Source of the DNA: Symbiodinium natans
Lineage: Eukaryota > Sar > Dinophyceae > Suessiales > Symbiodiniaceae
Direction: 5' to 3'
Assembly: GCA_905221605.1 (NCBI GenBank)
Contig: CAJNDS010002089.1
Location: 361,793 to 425,792 of the forward strand
DNA: 64,000 nucleotides
A program made the position numbers and the translations under genes. Under the pieces are notes generated by a model, which made no database searches, was not told the origin of the DNA, and was given only the letters and a program-made list of their open reading frames with translations. Position 1 is the first letter of the stretch; every line of letters begins with the position of its first letter. Shown here piece by piece: positions 12,401 through 22,879 of the stretch.

Positions 12401-15400
12401 CCCACACGGTCACCAGTAAGTTCTCAGACCCCCCAAGCCCCAACGACAGCTCTTAAGCTGGTGCGGGCTGCCAGCCCGCACGCCCACCAGCAAGTTCTCA
12501 GACCCCCCAAGCCCCCAACGACAGCTCTTAAGCTGGTGCGGGCTGCCAGCCCGCACACCCACCAGTAAGTTCTCAGCCCTAAGCCCCAACGACAGCTCTT
12601 AAGCTGGTGCGGGCTGCCAGCCCGCACGCCCACCAGCAAGTTCTCGGACCCCCCAAGCCCCAACGACAGCTCTTAAGTTGGTGAGGGCTGCCAGCCCGCA
12701 CGCCCACCAGCAAGTTCTCAGACCCCCCAAGCCCCAACGACAGATCTTAAGCTGGTGCGGGCTGCCAGCCCGCACGCCCACCAGTAAGTTCTCAGACCCC
12801 CTAAGCCCCAACGACAGCTCTTAAGCTTTTGCGGGCTGCCAGCCCGCGCGCACCAGTAAGTTCTCAGACCCCCCAAGCCCCAACGACAGCTCTTAAGCTG
12901 GTGCGGGCTGCCAGCCCGCACGCCCACCAGCAAGTTCTCAGACCCCCCAAGCGCTCTTAAGCTGGTGCGGGCTGGCAGCCCGCACCCCCACCAGTAAGTT
13001 CTCAGACCCCCCAAGCCCCAACCACAGCTCTTAAGCTGGTGCGGGCTGCCAGCCCGCACGCCCACCAGTAAGTTCTCAGCCCCAAGCCCCAACGACAGCA
13101 AGCTGGTGCGAGCTGCCAGCCCGCACGCCCACCAGCAAGTTCTCAGACCCCAAGCCCCAACCACAGTTCTTAAGCTGGTGCGGGCTGCCAGCCCGCACGC
13201 CCACCAGTAAGTTCTCCGCCCCAAGCCCCAACGACAACTCTTCAGCTGGTGCAGGCTGCCAGCCCACACGCCCACCAGCAAGTTCTCAGACCCCCCAAGC
13301 CCCAACCACAGCTCTTAAGCTGGTGCGGGCTGCCAGCCCGCACACCCACCAGTAAGTTCTCAGACCCCCCAAGCCCCAACGACAGCTCTTGGGCCCACCA
13401 GCAAGTTCTCAGACCCACCAAGCCCCAACCACAGCTCTTAAGCTGGTGCGGGCTGCCAGCCCGCACGCCCACCAGCAAGTTCTCAGACCCCCCAAGCCCC
13501 AACCACAGCTCTTAAGCTGGTGCGGGCTGCCAGGCCGCACACCCACCAGTAAGTTCTCAGACCCCCCAAGCCCCAACGACAGCTCTTAAGCTGGTGCGGG
13601 CTGCCAGCCCGCACGCCCACCAGCAAGTTCTCAAACCCCCCAAGCCCCAACCACAGCTCTTAAGCTGGTGCGGGCTGCCAGCCCGCACGCCCACCAGCAA
13701 GTTCTCAGACCCCCCAAGCCCCAACCACTGGTGCGTGCTGCCAGCCCGCACGCCCACCAGTAAGTTCTCAGCCCCAAGCCGCAACGACAGTTCTTAAGCT
13801 GGTGCGGGCTGCCAGCCCGCACGCCCACCAGCAAGTTCTCAGACCCCCCAAACCCCAACCACAGCTCTTAAGCCTGGTGCGGGCTGCCAGCCCGCACGCC
13901 CACCAGTAAGTTCTCAGCCCCAAGCCCGGACGACAGCTCTTAAGCTGGTGCGGCTGCCAGCCCGCACGCCCACCAGCAAGTTCTCAGACCCCCCAAGCCC
14001 CAACCACAGTTCTTAAGCTGGTGCGGGCTGCCAGCCCGCACACCCACCAGTAAGTTCTCAGCCCCAAGTCCCAACGACAGCTCTTAAGCTGGTGCGGGCT
14101 GCCAGCCCGCACGCCCACCAGCAAGTTCTCAGACCCCCCAAGCCCCAACCACAGCTCTTAAGCTGGTGCGGGCTGCCAGCCCGCACGCCCACCAGTAAGT
14201 TCTCAGCCCCAAGCCCCAACGACAGCAAGCTGGTGCGAGCTGCCAGCCCGCACGCCCACCAGCAAGTTCTCAGACCCCAAGCCCCAACCACAGTTCTTAA
14301 GCTGGTGCGGGCTGCCAGCCCGCACGCCCACCAGTAAGTTCTCCGCCCCAAGCCCCAACGACAACTCTTCAGCTGGTGCAGGCTGCCAGCCCACACGCCC
14401 ACCAGCAAGTTCTCAGACCCCCCAAGCCCCAACCACAGCTCTTAAGCTGGTGCGGGCTGCCAGCCCGCACGCCCACCAGTAAGTTCTCCGCCCCAAGCCC
14501 CAACGACAGCTCTCAAGCTGGTGCGGGCTGCCAGCCCGCACGCCCACCAGTAAGTTCTCAGCCCCAAGCCCCCAACGACAGCTCTTAAGCTGGTGCGGGC
14601 TGCCAGTCCGCACACCCACCAGTAAGTTCTCAGACCCCCCAAGCCCCAACGTCAGCTCTTAAGCTGGTGCGTGCGGGCTGCCAGCCCGCACACCCACCAG
14701 TAAGTTCTCAAACCCCCGAAGTCTCAACGACAGCTCTTAAGCTGGTGCGGGCTGCCAACCCCCACGCCCATCGACAGCTCTTAAACTGGTGCGGGCTGCC
14801 AGCCCGCACGCCCATCAGCAAGTTCCCAGACCCCCCAAGCCCCAACGACACCTTTCAAGCTGGTGCGGGTTGCCAGCCCGCACACGCATCAGTAAGTTCT
14901 CAGACCCCCCAGGACGACAGCTCTTAAGTTGGTGCGGGTTGCCCGCCCGCACACCCATCAGTAAGTTCTTAGACCACCCAAGCACCAACGACACCTCTTA
15001 AGTTGGTGCGGGTTGCCAGCCCGCACGCCCATCAGAAAGTTCTCAGACCCCCCAAGCCCCAACGACTGCTCTTAAGCTGGTGTGGGTTGCCAGCCCGCAC
15101 ACCCATCAGTATCCATCAGTAAGTTCCCAAGCCCCAACGACAGCTCTTAAGCTGGTGCGGGCTGCCAGCCCGCACGCCCACCAGTAAGTTCTCAGACCCC
15201 CAAGCCCCAACGACAGCTCTTAAGCTGGTGCGGGCTGCCAGCCAGCACACCCATCAGCAAGTCAGCCGCTTAAGAGCTGGTGCGGGTTGCCACCCCGCAA
15301 GCCCAAGTTTTTAGACTCCCCAGGCAGCCCCATCGACAGCTCTTAAGCTGGTGTGGGTTGCCAGCCCGCACGCCCACCAGTAAGTTCTCAGACCCCCAAG

Positions 15401-16072
15401 CCCCAACGACAGCTCTTAAGCTGGTGCGGGCTGCCAGCCCGAACAACCATCAGTAAGTTCTTCGACCCCCCGCCCCAACAACAGCTCTTAAGTGAGGGCT
15501 GCCAGCCCGCACGCCCACCAGTAAGTTCTCAGACCCCCAAGCCCCAACGACAGCTCTTAAGCTGGTGCGGGCTGCCCGCCCGCATACCCATCAGTAAGTT
15601 CTTAAACCCCCCAAGCCCCAACGACACCTCTTAAGCTGGTGTGGGTTGCCAGCCCGCACGCCCATCAGTAAGTTCCCAAGCCCCAACGACAGCTCTTAAG
15701 CTGGTGCAGGCTGCCAGCCCGCACGCCCACCAGTAAGTTCTCAGACCCCCAAGCCCCAACGACAGCTCTTAAGCTGGTGCGGGCTGCCAGCCCGAACACC
15801 CATCAGTAAGTTCTTCGACCCCCCCGCCCCAACAACAGCTCTTAAGTGAGGGTTGCCAGCTCGCACGCCCATAAGTAAGTTCTCAGACCCCCCAAACCCC
15901 AACGACTGCTCTTAAGCTGGTGCGGGCTGCTTGCGGGACACCGAGGAGGCGAGAAGCAGGAGTGACCAAAAATCTACTGAAGGATTGGCCAAAACAAAGC
16001 CCTGCCCCCTCTTCCATCCACACCGTCAACCCCAGAAAGCTCATGCCCTGCTCTTGGACCTTGTAACCACAG

Positions 16073-16236
16073 CTGGGATCGCTGCGGGCCTTTTGCACCT
16101 TGCTAGCGAACTGAAGGGTGCGCAGCGTCTCGTCCTGGAAAAGGCAATGGAAAAATGGGATATTCCGAAAAGCCCCATGGTCTGGCCGTGCTTCTATGTT
16201 GCAGCGTTCTTATTCGCCATGTTTTCGCTGCACTGA
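16073..16236 (+). CDS. Probable terminal exon of an unidentified + strand gene
   Basis: After an acceptor-like TTGTAACCACAG the sequence is open in one frame to a TGA at 16234-16236. The roughly 54-residue peptide looks like real protein: an amphipathic, charged stretch (residues such as LASELKGAQRLVLEKAMEKW) followed by a hydrophobic end (WPCFYVAAFLFAMF) that could be a C-terminal membrane anchor. It lies about 150 bp after the end of the 74-bp array on the same strand. The array may therefore fill the preceding intron, but no upstream exon was found, so this remains inference. The open frame continues upstream to 15931 without a good start. No family recognised. Confidence 0.4.
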
Positions 16237-17224
16237 TTTCAACAGCCATGTCATGTAGTTTAGAAAGCCGGTCGCAAAGCAAGAGACCCCACAGAGAACC
16301 AGATACCGTTGAACCTCAAAACCTGGGGTCGGGTCTTCTGCTAGCACAAAAAAGCACAAAACAAAGGGCGCATTGGAAGGAGCGCGACAGCCGCAAAGCT
16401 GTTACGCTAACGTCCTTAACGCGGTGGCTCTCTCTCACCCTTCGTGGCAGTCCACATCAGACTGGGCAGGGCTGCAGGCAGCAAGCAGCACCTCGCATTT
16501 TGGGCGACAACATCTGCGAACAGCATAGTAGCTCCGAGCATGCCGCGCTCTCCGACCCTAAGCCGAGCAATTTGCGAATCTGAACAGCTGAAACCCCTTT
16601 TTGCATCAGGACTTGTGCAATCGCCTGAAAGTGTGAGCACACGGATACTCAGCACTGGTGAAACCCCGAAACCCTAAACCCTAAACCGTAAACCCTAAAC
16701 CATAACCCTAAACCCTTTTGAGCAACGGAGGCTGGTTTGCCGGCAGAAAACAGCACGCAAAACATCACGCAAACTGTTCTATGCACCCATATCACCATGA
16801 GGAAGCACACGTGAATCAAGGAAAGAAATCTGCAAGGACGTCAAGACATCGAAGAGTAAAATGCTTTGAAACTGCTGCCACATACGACAAGCCAAGTGAT
16901 GCAAGAACAAGAGCAAGCTGTCCGCCAGCTCTTCGCCCAAATGCAGTTGTATGACCAGGGGAGCAGAAAGCACGCAGATGTACTGAAGTGTAGTGTGTAG
17001 TAGCCCAGGAATTACAGGCATCCGAACCCTCAACCACAGCGAGATTCAGCCAGCCCTCTTCGACAGACAACCAGTGTAGACAAAATCCCTCAGGGAGAGG
17101 CTGCACATAAACCAACTGTAACCATGAAGGACAAAGACTGTAGAGCTTGCGAGGACGATCTTGGGACAGTAAGCATAATTACCACTCAAAGACCTGGAGA
17201 GCCTTTGTAGCCCACCACGCTCTG
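16237..17224. other. Mostly non-coding, with telomeric tract
   Basis: No complete gene. A short + frame at about 16878-17000 encodes a glutamine-rich peptide (with QEQEQAVRQLF) that could be a retroelement or exon remnant. I could not extend it on either side. Confidence 0.35.
16661..16715. repeat. Interstitial telomeric repeat (CCCTAAA)n
   Basis: About seven tandem CCCTAAA units with point changes (CCGTAAA, CCATAA, a CCCTTTTG end). CCCTAAA/TTTAGGG is the Arabidopsis-type telomere repeat also used by dinoflagellates. An internal position means an old chromosome end, a repair insertion or a retained tract, not a live telomere. Confidence 0.85.
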
Positions 17225-17490
17225 TCAGTCAGCCCTCACAGCAAGAGCCTCATCAGTAGGAAGACTCGATTCACCAACCAACCGTTGGACCATGACCTTA
17301 ACCCACCGAAGACTAGAGGACCATGGAGCTCCTTGCTGCTGTTCGCCCTGACAGCGAAAGAAGGACAAACGCGCAGGGTGCGAAGCATGCATTCGAAGAA
17401 CATGCCCAAAACAGTTCCACTTGCGCATGAGCCAGGAGTCAGCCCACCGCCATCTGCTGTCAGTCAAGACAACTGACTGCGCCGCACGAC
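17225..17490 (-). mobile_element. LINE reverse-transcriptase C-terminal remnant
   Basis: The translated segment around 17400-17460 reads W-x-x-F-GHVLRM, the widespread ending of LINE-type reverse transcriptases just before the extreme C-terminus, followed by HPARLSFF and a basic tail. Just beyond the stop, another frame continues with AWWATKALQVFEW, which suggests a one-base frameshift in the remnant. No poly(A) or target-site duplication is visible. It forms the 3' end of the gene at 17225-19345. Confidence 0.45.
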
Positions 17491-19345
17491 GGCGCAATCG
17501 AAGCAAAGCGAACGCCAATGATTGTGCAGCAGCATCTGGGATGTAGAGGTTGAGTGCATTGAGTGTATAAGTGCATTGCCAGACGTCAACCTGCCGTATG
17601 TACTGCGCTAGGGGGTAGAGTAGAGCAAAGGGGCCAACACCAACAACCACAACCAAGTAGAAGCAGTATACCTTTGCATGACCTGCAAAACCAGAACAAT
17701 GTTTCAATGTTGCACCACCCAATTCTGCACACAATCGACTGAAGGGACTGCCACACGCTGTGACATGGCACTGTCGAAGCAAAAGGTTGGTGGTATCTGC
17801 TGCACTGTTGTGGTGACTGAGCCTGCGTTTGAGATATACGATGGAGGTGTCCCAAGTAAAACTGGCTAGCGTGGAATCCGAAGAAAGGCTACCAACGACA
17901 GCATCGAAAACCGACGGGGAGGTCATCGCTTGCAACTTGCCCTCACGCAGCTTGAGACCAAGCTCGGCTAGCGCTTGCGCCTGCGCTACTTCCGGAAGTA
18001 GACGATGAGCATCAGAAGCATTGAGGATCGAAGTTAAGGAGGATGTCAAAGAGCTGCTGCGTTCGATACGCAAGCAGAGATAGGCCCGCATATCACGGAT
18101 TCCGTATGGGCATACGCTCCAGCGCCGCACCGGTTGAAAAACCTCAGCAATCAGAATCAAGATGCGCACTTCTGGTGTAGGGGAGAAATAAATCCTCCCA
18201 ACACCTCTTGACAGCACATAAACCTTGTTGCGCACGGTGCTGATAGTGGACAAGTGCTCCATTGACAATACCCACTTGGGATTGAGGCCTTCCATCCCTG
18301 GGTTTATGGGCAATTGCCATCCGGCCATAGAGCTCTGGACCTCTACCTGAGTCCTCGCATCAGTGTTGACTGCCCCGGAGTCTTCGGCCTGGCCTGAAAG
18401 ACTTCGTCGACATTTGCGCAGACTCGCTGCAAGGTCCATCACGCCATTCCTTGGCTGAAAGGAACTCCGGCTGCGCTCTGAGAAAGCCACCTGATAGGTA
18501 CTTCTGAACCGCTGCATCGGCTGAAGCAGTGGCAAATCCTGAACCAAAGATGTTGTGGCGCCAATGTGCAAGTGATCTGGCATTCGATTGATGCTCCTGT
18601 CTTCTTGCATCATGCGCCGCACAAGCAGATACGTTTCAGTGAAGTCGAGGTCAAACGATCCTGCCTGAGGAAAGTCGTTCGTTGCCACACATGTGGCGTA
18701 ATCATTGGGCTTGTGAGGAGCCTCCTCACTTGACCATAAAACGGACTTTCTTCATTTGGCGGCATCTACAAGTAAACCCTCGACTGACCCTTGCTTTGCA
18801 ATGGGAGATTTTAGCCATTCAAGGCCAAGAACGCTCTGCCAAGAAATGGGGCGCTTTGCATACGGTGTCGATTTCAGCTGTTTACACAACTCGGCAAAGT
18901 CAATTGTTGATGACGTCTTGGTCATTTTAATAAAAATAGCCTCCCACTCCAGGGTTACCCGAGAATGAGGTAATGGAGGGGCAAAGACTTTGACCCTCTC
19001 GTGCCATTGATGTCTCGGGATCGTTGGGGAAATTTGTCGCAACCAGACCTTGGACGTCCAAGGCAAGCAGCAACTCCCCTACCTGAAGCAGAACATCGTT
19101 TGTTCTGCAAGAGACGGAAGATCGTGGGTGATCCATTTATCTGAGGTCACGTCCACAGAGTCAAATTTGACTACTTGATGGACCCGGCTCGCTGCCCTGA
19201 CCTCATCCATGGGGTTTTCGGAGCTCGAGCTTCTTGAGCTGCTCGCCCCCAAGGATAGACGCTTGCGCTCCAAATAAACCGGGTTATCGGAGGCTTGGTC
19301 TCCCGATGATCCTAAGAGATTGAATTCAAGCAGACCTGCGTGATC
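17225..19345 (-). CDS. Three-exon gene of unknown function, 5'-partial, LINE-like C-terminus
   Basis: Exons read on the minus strand as 19345-19083, 18995-18770 and 18664-17225 (TGA). Splice sites seen are CAG|G before the first, TTCAG|GTAGGG, GAGAG|G, CTT|GTAGAT and TTTCCTCAG|G. Phases agree, giving 642 codons with no internal stop. The first exon has a serine-rich stretch followed by a folded-looking segment (KFDSVDVTSDKWITHDL). The second contains STIDFAELCKQLKSTPY. The long third exon has regular hydrophobic and charged spacing through about residue 450. I recognise no domain. The last ~90 residues contain WNCFGHVLRM followed by a basic/hydrophobic pattern typical of the C-terminus of non-LTR reverse transcriptases, so the 3' end appears to be a LINE fragment read in frame. 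The start is not identified. The gene is inferred from coding character and consistent splicing, not homology. Confidence 0.55.
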
Positions 19346-19364
19346 CTGCGTGTCTCATCAGGCC

Positions 19365-19382
19365 GCTCGAGCATGCTCGAGC
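19365..19382. repeat. Perfect 18-bp palindrome
   Basis: GCTCGAGCATGCTCGAGC equals its own reverse complement. It sits about 20 bp upstream of the first recognised exon of the minus-strand gene at 17225-19345. It could be a protein-binding site or cruciform seed, or coincidence. Confidence 0.7.
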
Positions 19383-19853
19383 CAAAAGTCTCGAAGAACA
19401 AAGACTTGGAACTTGAATCGTCTAGAAGGAATGGACAACCCTAAACCCTAAACCCTGAGCCCTGAAAAGCTGAAACAGCTGAAACAGCTGCGGCACCAGA
19501 GGTGTAGGCCCGCACAGGGCCGGCTGCAGCAGCTGCCTTAGGCTTGGGATCTCACGGCCGGGGAAAAACCCGGGTCATACAGCATTGGGACCTTCGCGCT
19601 TTCATTAGTAGGGTTTCTGTTTTTGAGGCTGTTGGGGATGTCTCGGGCTGAATGCTGACGACTTCCAATTCACAATGTCACCCGAGGATGCCAGGCTCAC
19701 AAGTCTCACACAGAAAACGAAAGGGTCGAGGATTTTGGGTCACATGGTCCAGGGCTCCCATTTGGCTCCCATGATAGAAGGGCTTACATCCCTGAAAACA
19801 TTTGAACACCATACCCCGACATACACCCGACAAAATCTGGACCTCTCCGGACC
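19383..19853. other. Non-coding, with a short telomeric tract
   Basis: A tract of three CCCTAAA-like units lies at 19438-19459, followed by GCTGAAACA repeats at about 19467-19490. No gene recognised. Confidence 0.4.
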
Positions 19854-20237
19854 ATGCACCAACTCTCTCAGGCCAGGCGTCGTCAGCTTCGAGAAGCGGT
19901 AGGGGATAAACCCAGTTGGCCTGTCAGCGTGAGGGTGTTCGGCGCTGCCTTTCTGAACCCAATGGAGTGCTTTGAGAACTTTATAAAGGGAGCCGATCCA
20001 AGTGCAAGGGACGGGCAAGCTCTTTGGGCGGCGTCCGTGGCGTCAGGGCGCGTCTTTGCTTCACATGCTCTAGACGCGACCATCTCGTTCTGTATTCGCG
20101 TCTTTTCATGTTTGTTTCCAGGCGATCCGCAGCAAAAAGGCTCTGAAGACATGAGCCGAACCGCGAGTCACAGGGGTGGCAGGGTGCACGAGGCTTTTGG
20201 GCCATCGCGCAGAAGAGCTTCAGGATTTCGGCGTTAA
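19854..20237 (+). CDS. Hypothetical ORF, 127 codons
   Basis: An ATG-started frame whose first ~95 residues have protein-like composition: a basic N-terminus (HQLSQARRRQLREAV), a middle with NPMECFENFIKGADPSARDG and a hydrophobic ISFCIRVFSCLF stretch. No family recognised. The last 30 residues are arginine- and glycine-rich and may be non-coding. It may be an exon or chance; the opposite strand is also open over part of it. Confidence 0.25.
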   Translation: MHQLSQARRRQLREAVGDKPSWPVSVRVFGAAFLNPMECFENFIKGADPSARDGQALWAASVASGRVFASHALDATISFCIRVFSCLFPGDPQQKGSEDMSRTASHRGGRVHEAFGPSRRRASGFRR

Positions 20238-22690
20238 AACATGACATTTTGCTTAGGTCGTCGTCGAGTGTGCGCTGCAAAGTCTGAGCCCAGTTGCACC
20301 AGCGGGGCGGGCAGACAACGCAGTGCCTTTTCTACGGCAACCCCTTGTGAAAGGAAAAGCTGGCCAAGCACTTGACTCTCACTTGGACGGCGCTGGGGCT
20401 GTTATCTGGGGCCAACCCTGCAAACTAAAACGTTCTGTCGCGACAGAAGTCACAGCAACCTGCCGAAACTGTCCCGGGCCAACCCGCTATACCCTGAACC
20501 CAAAAAAGAGTGCGCCTAAATCCTAAACGCCCTCAACTCCCGACAATCCGACCAACCCAAGCCAAGCCTTCCACAGGCGTCCACCACTTCTCGCAGGGCT
20601 TCCAGGTATTTGCTCCTGGCAGACGGCGAATTGACCATAACTTACCCGAAATGCCTGGCCTGCCTTTGGGCATCCGGTGAGGCTCTCAGGGTGTGGGTCT
20701 CCACACTGGGAGCCAGTGTCTGGCGGTCCTTAATCCTTGGCTATGCTGGAAAGATTGCTCCCCAGACTATGCGACTCCTATCTAGCGGATCTAGCGCCGA
20801 GAGGCCCAAACAGAAAGAGCACGAAAGCCAACCGCAGCACTGTACTCTCACACAGTAAAGGCCTTTGACTCAAAATTCTGTTGTTAGTAGCACACGACAC
20901 TACCTGCAGAAAGCATGGCGGCATAACACTACGAAAGATCGGCATGCTAATGCCCAAAAGGTCCATGACGAAAGCAAGCAGCTTCCGAACGTCGCAGACC
21001 TTTGGACTAGAAAGCGCCCTAAGCCAATAACACCCCCCTCCCCCAAACCCAATCCTCCGCGCAGGGTTCGTCGGCCGGTCCGAGTTCGCCGAGTCCACGA
21101 AACGGATCGTGGCAGACGCGACTTGCTCGCCTCCAGAATCGCCAGCTGCAGCTCAATGTCAGTATTTGAGGATTTGGGGGATGTTGTTGTGCAGCAACCT
21201 CCTTTAAGAGGCAAAATTCATGGGCTTTTCTAGCTTGGACCCCACGTAGCTCGAAGATGGGCCCTCGTGTCGGTCGAGATGGCCCTGCAGCGGGTATGAT
21301 GAATTGAGCACAGCAGACAGAAAGCCTGATAACAGCCTACTCGGCTCAACCACAGTGAGCACGATTCCACACTACTTCCTTCCTGCCCCTGGAATTGAAA
21401 GGAGCCAGCCCACTCACCCGACACTCCATAAGACTCTGCCCCCAAGCTCGACACTGTACACTCCACAGCCGATTTGGGGGGGCTTAAAGGCTGCTGCATG
21501 CCTGCCCAACGCGAGATGTGAAGTTGGAAGATGGAAGTCACCTGGCAGTGCACAAAAGCTGCCGCCTAGAGGGCTCGCTTGTTGCTGCGGTCTGCCCTCA
21601 TGAACAACAGGATGCCAATTGAAGGCGGGCCAGGGCCTGTCTTACCCCAACCCTGCAAATAGCCCTGAACCCGCAACTCAGACAAGGAATAACCTCTAAC
21701 CCCTGCAGCCCAGGCCTCACCGCTTTCGATCTCCATGTTTGTGCATGCCACCTTCTTTAGGGAGCTCTCTTTAGGGTTTCACAAGCAGGGCGCACATAGG
21801 GCAGAGGGCTTGTTGCCCTAGGCTTGACCGTTGAAGGTCTTCGAGCGTCTCCGACTACAAATGCCAGAGTTCAACGCCGAGGGTGCAGCAGATGTCTGAG
21901 TCTAAGGTGTGGAGCACCACCCCGTGGATTTGGAGAGGGAATCGTGGATCTGCAGGATCAAACCCTGTCCCCCCCCCCGTGATGCACGTCCAAACCTTCA
22001 GATTTAGGGAGGGTTGATTTAGCTTTGGGTTTCGTCTGCAACTGTTGCCAACGAAACCGAAGAACATGGAGCGGGGCCTGGATGGAATTGAGACCTGTGT
22101 GCATTCAACAGCATTCCATGGATAGTCGGGTGCATCTGCGTTAGGCTTCCATACTATTCTATTCTATACGTTGCTGCACAGAAACTTCGGGTCTGCAATG
22201 GCAAACAGACCTTTGAGGTCAAACTGGTCATTCAGGATGGCAAACCAACCGCATCCACCTTGAATGAAGTCCTGCCCTCCATGTTCAATCCCTAACCAAA
22301 CCTGTTGTTAACCTATGATCACAAAGGGACCCTAAGAAAGTCTGCACCCAAAAACTCTGAACACATCGGGGCCTGCTTGAAGAAGCTCTAAAATCTCCTC
22401 TGTCGACTCAGCGACGTGCCAAGAAAGGTCTGCGTCGAGCGCGCTTCAAGCTTGGTTGGGTTCTCTCTCTCTCTCTCTTCCATTTTTCAGCCTTGAACTC
22501 TGCAGGGGACGGGCTTGAGTAGACAAACTTCACCCAGCTCAGCCACGAGATGCACCCAACCACCCAACACAAAGATAATTCAGCTCACCTGAGATAACTT
22601 CATCCACTTGGACTGTGGGCTTTCAGCCTAATGAGAAGCAGCACACAACCGACTTCAAATTGCGCCCCCCTCCCCCCACACCCTGAACCC
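20238..22690. other. No gene recognised
   Basis: Open frames are short and overlap on both strands, with no domain and no consistent splice pairs. A (CT)n microsatellite lies at about 22458-22478, and C-rich runs at about 21970 and 22665. Confidence 0.45.
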
Positions 22691-22699
22691 TCTCAATCT

Positions 22700-22730
22700 C
22701 AAAATCCCTAATCCCTAAACCCTAAACCCT
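22700..22730. repeat. Interstitial telomeric repeat
   Basis: Four CCCTAA(A/T)-type units. The tract lies a few bases downstream of the minus-strand stop at 22737, so it would fall in the 3' untranslated region of that putative exon. Confidence 0.8.
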
Positions 22731-22736
22731 ATTTCT

Positions 22737-22879
22737 TTATTTGGCCGGAATCCAGAAGGCGCCTGGAACTTCCACCCCGTCGGCGCCCCGGCGGACTCGC
22801 AGCTTTTCGCGGCCCGCCACGAGCAAATCCGTCAACTCCTTCTCCAGGCTTCGTGGAGTTTCACGGGCTTCAAGGGTTT
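22737..22879 (-). CDS. Probable terminal exon, unidentified gene
   Basis: A pyrimidine-rich tract ending CTTTCCTCGGCCTAG precedes a 47-codon open segment ending in TAA. The peptide is charged and protein-like (RSLEKELTDLLVAGREKLRV, then VEVPGAFW). TTTAGGG-type repeats follow the stop directly. The frame extends upstream in less convincing sequence and no earlier exon was found. Confidence 0.35.

Larger units (their letters stand above)
3755..15925. repeat. Long tandem array, ~74-bp unit with internal hairpin
   Basis: About 12.2 kb of head-to-tail units, roughly 160 copies. The consensus unit is about 74 bp; common variants lack 3-20 bp. Each unit has a CTTAAG palindrome, then a near-perfect hairpin (arms GTGCGGGCTG and CAGCCCGCAC around one C), flanked by CTGGTG and CACCAG which can also pair, then CAGTAAGTT or CAGCAAGTT, then TTCTCAGACC and a C-rich tract. 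The complement of the C-rich part has adjacent runs of four and six G, so a G-quadruplex is possible. Copies vary at a few fixed sites (GTAAG/GCAAG, CCAAC then CAC or GAC, GCACG/GCACA). From about 14.7 kb to the end units become more divergent (CCCATCAG for CCCACCAG, GGGTTG for GGGCTG). Peptides read from the array change frame every unit and are not credible proteins. Function unknown; satellite or intronic repeat. Confidence 0.95.

Noticed and set aside
4358-14649. Many minus- and plus-strand open frames of 60-200 codons in the 74-bp array
   Set aside because: They are read-through of the repeat, which passes through all frames as the period is not a multiple of three; they share one repeating peptide pattern and stop at the same unit variants.
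19380-19395. Relict spliced-leader sequence (TTTTGGCTCGAG on the minus strand)
   Set aside because: It matches only the last dozen bases of the dinoflagellate leader ending, with one change; the upstream half is absent and the nearby ATG frame does not splice in phase.
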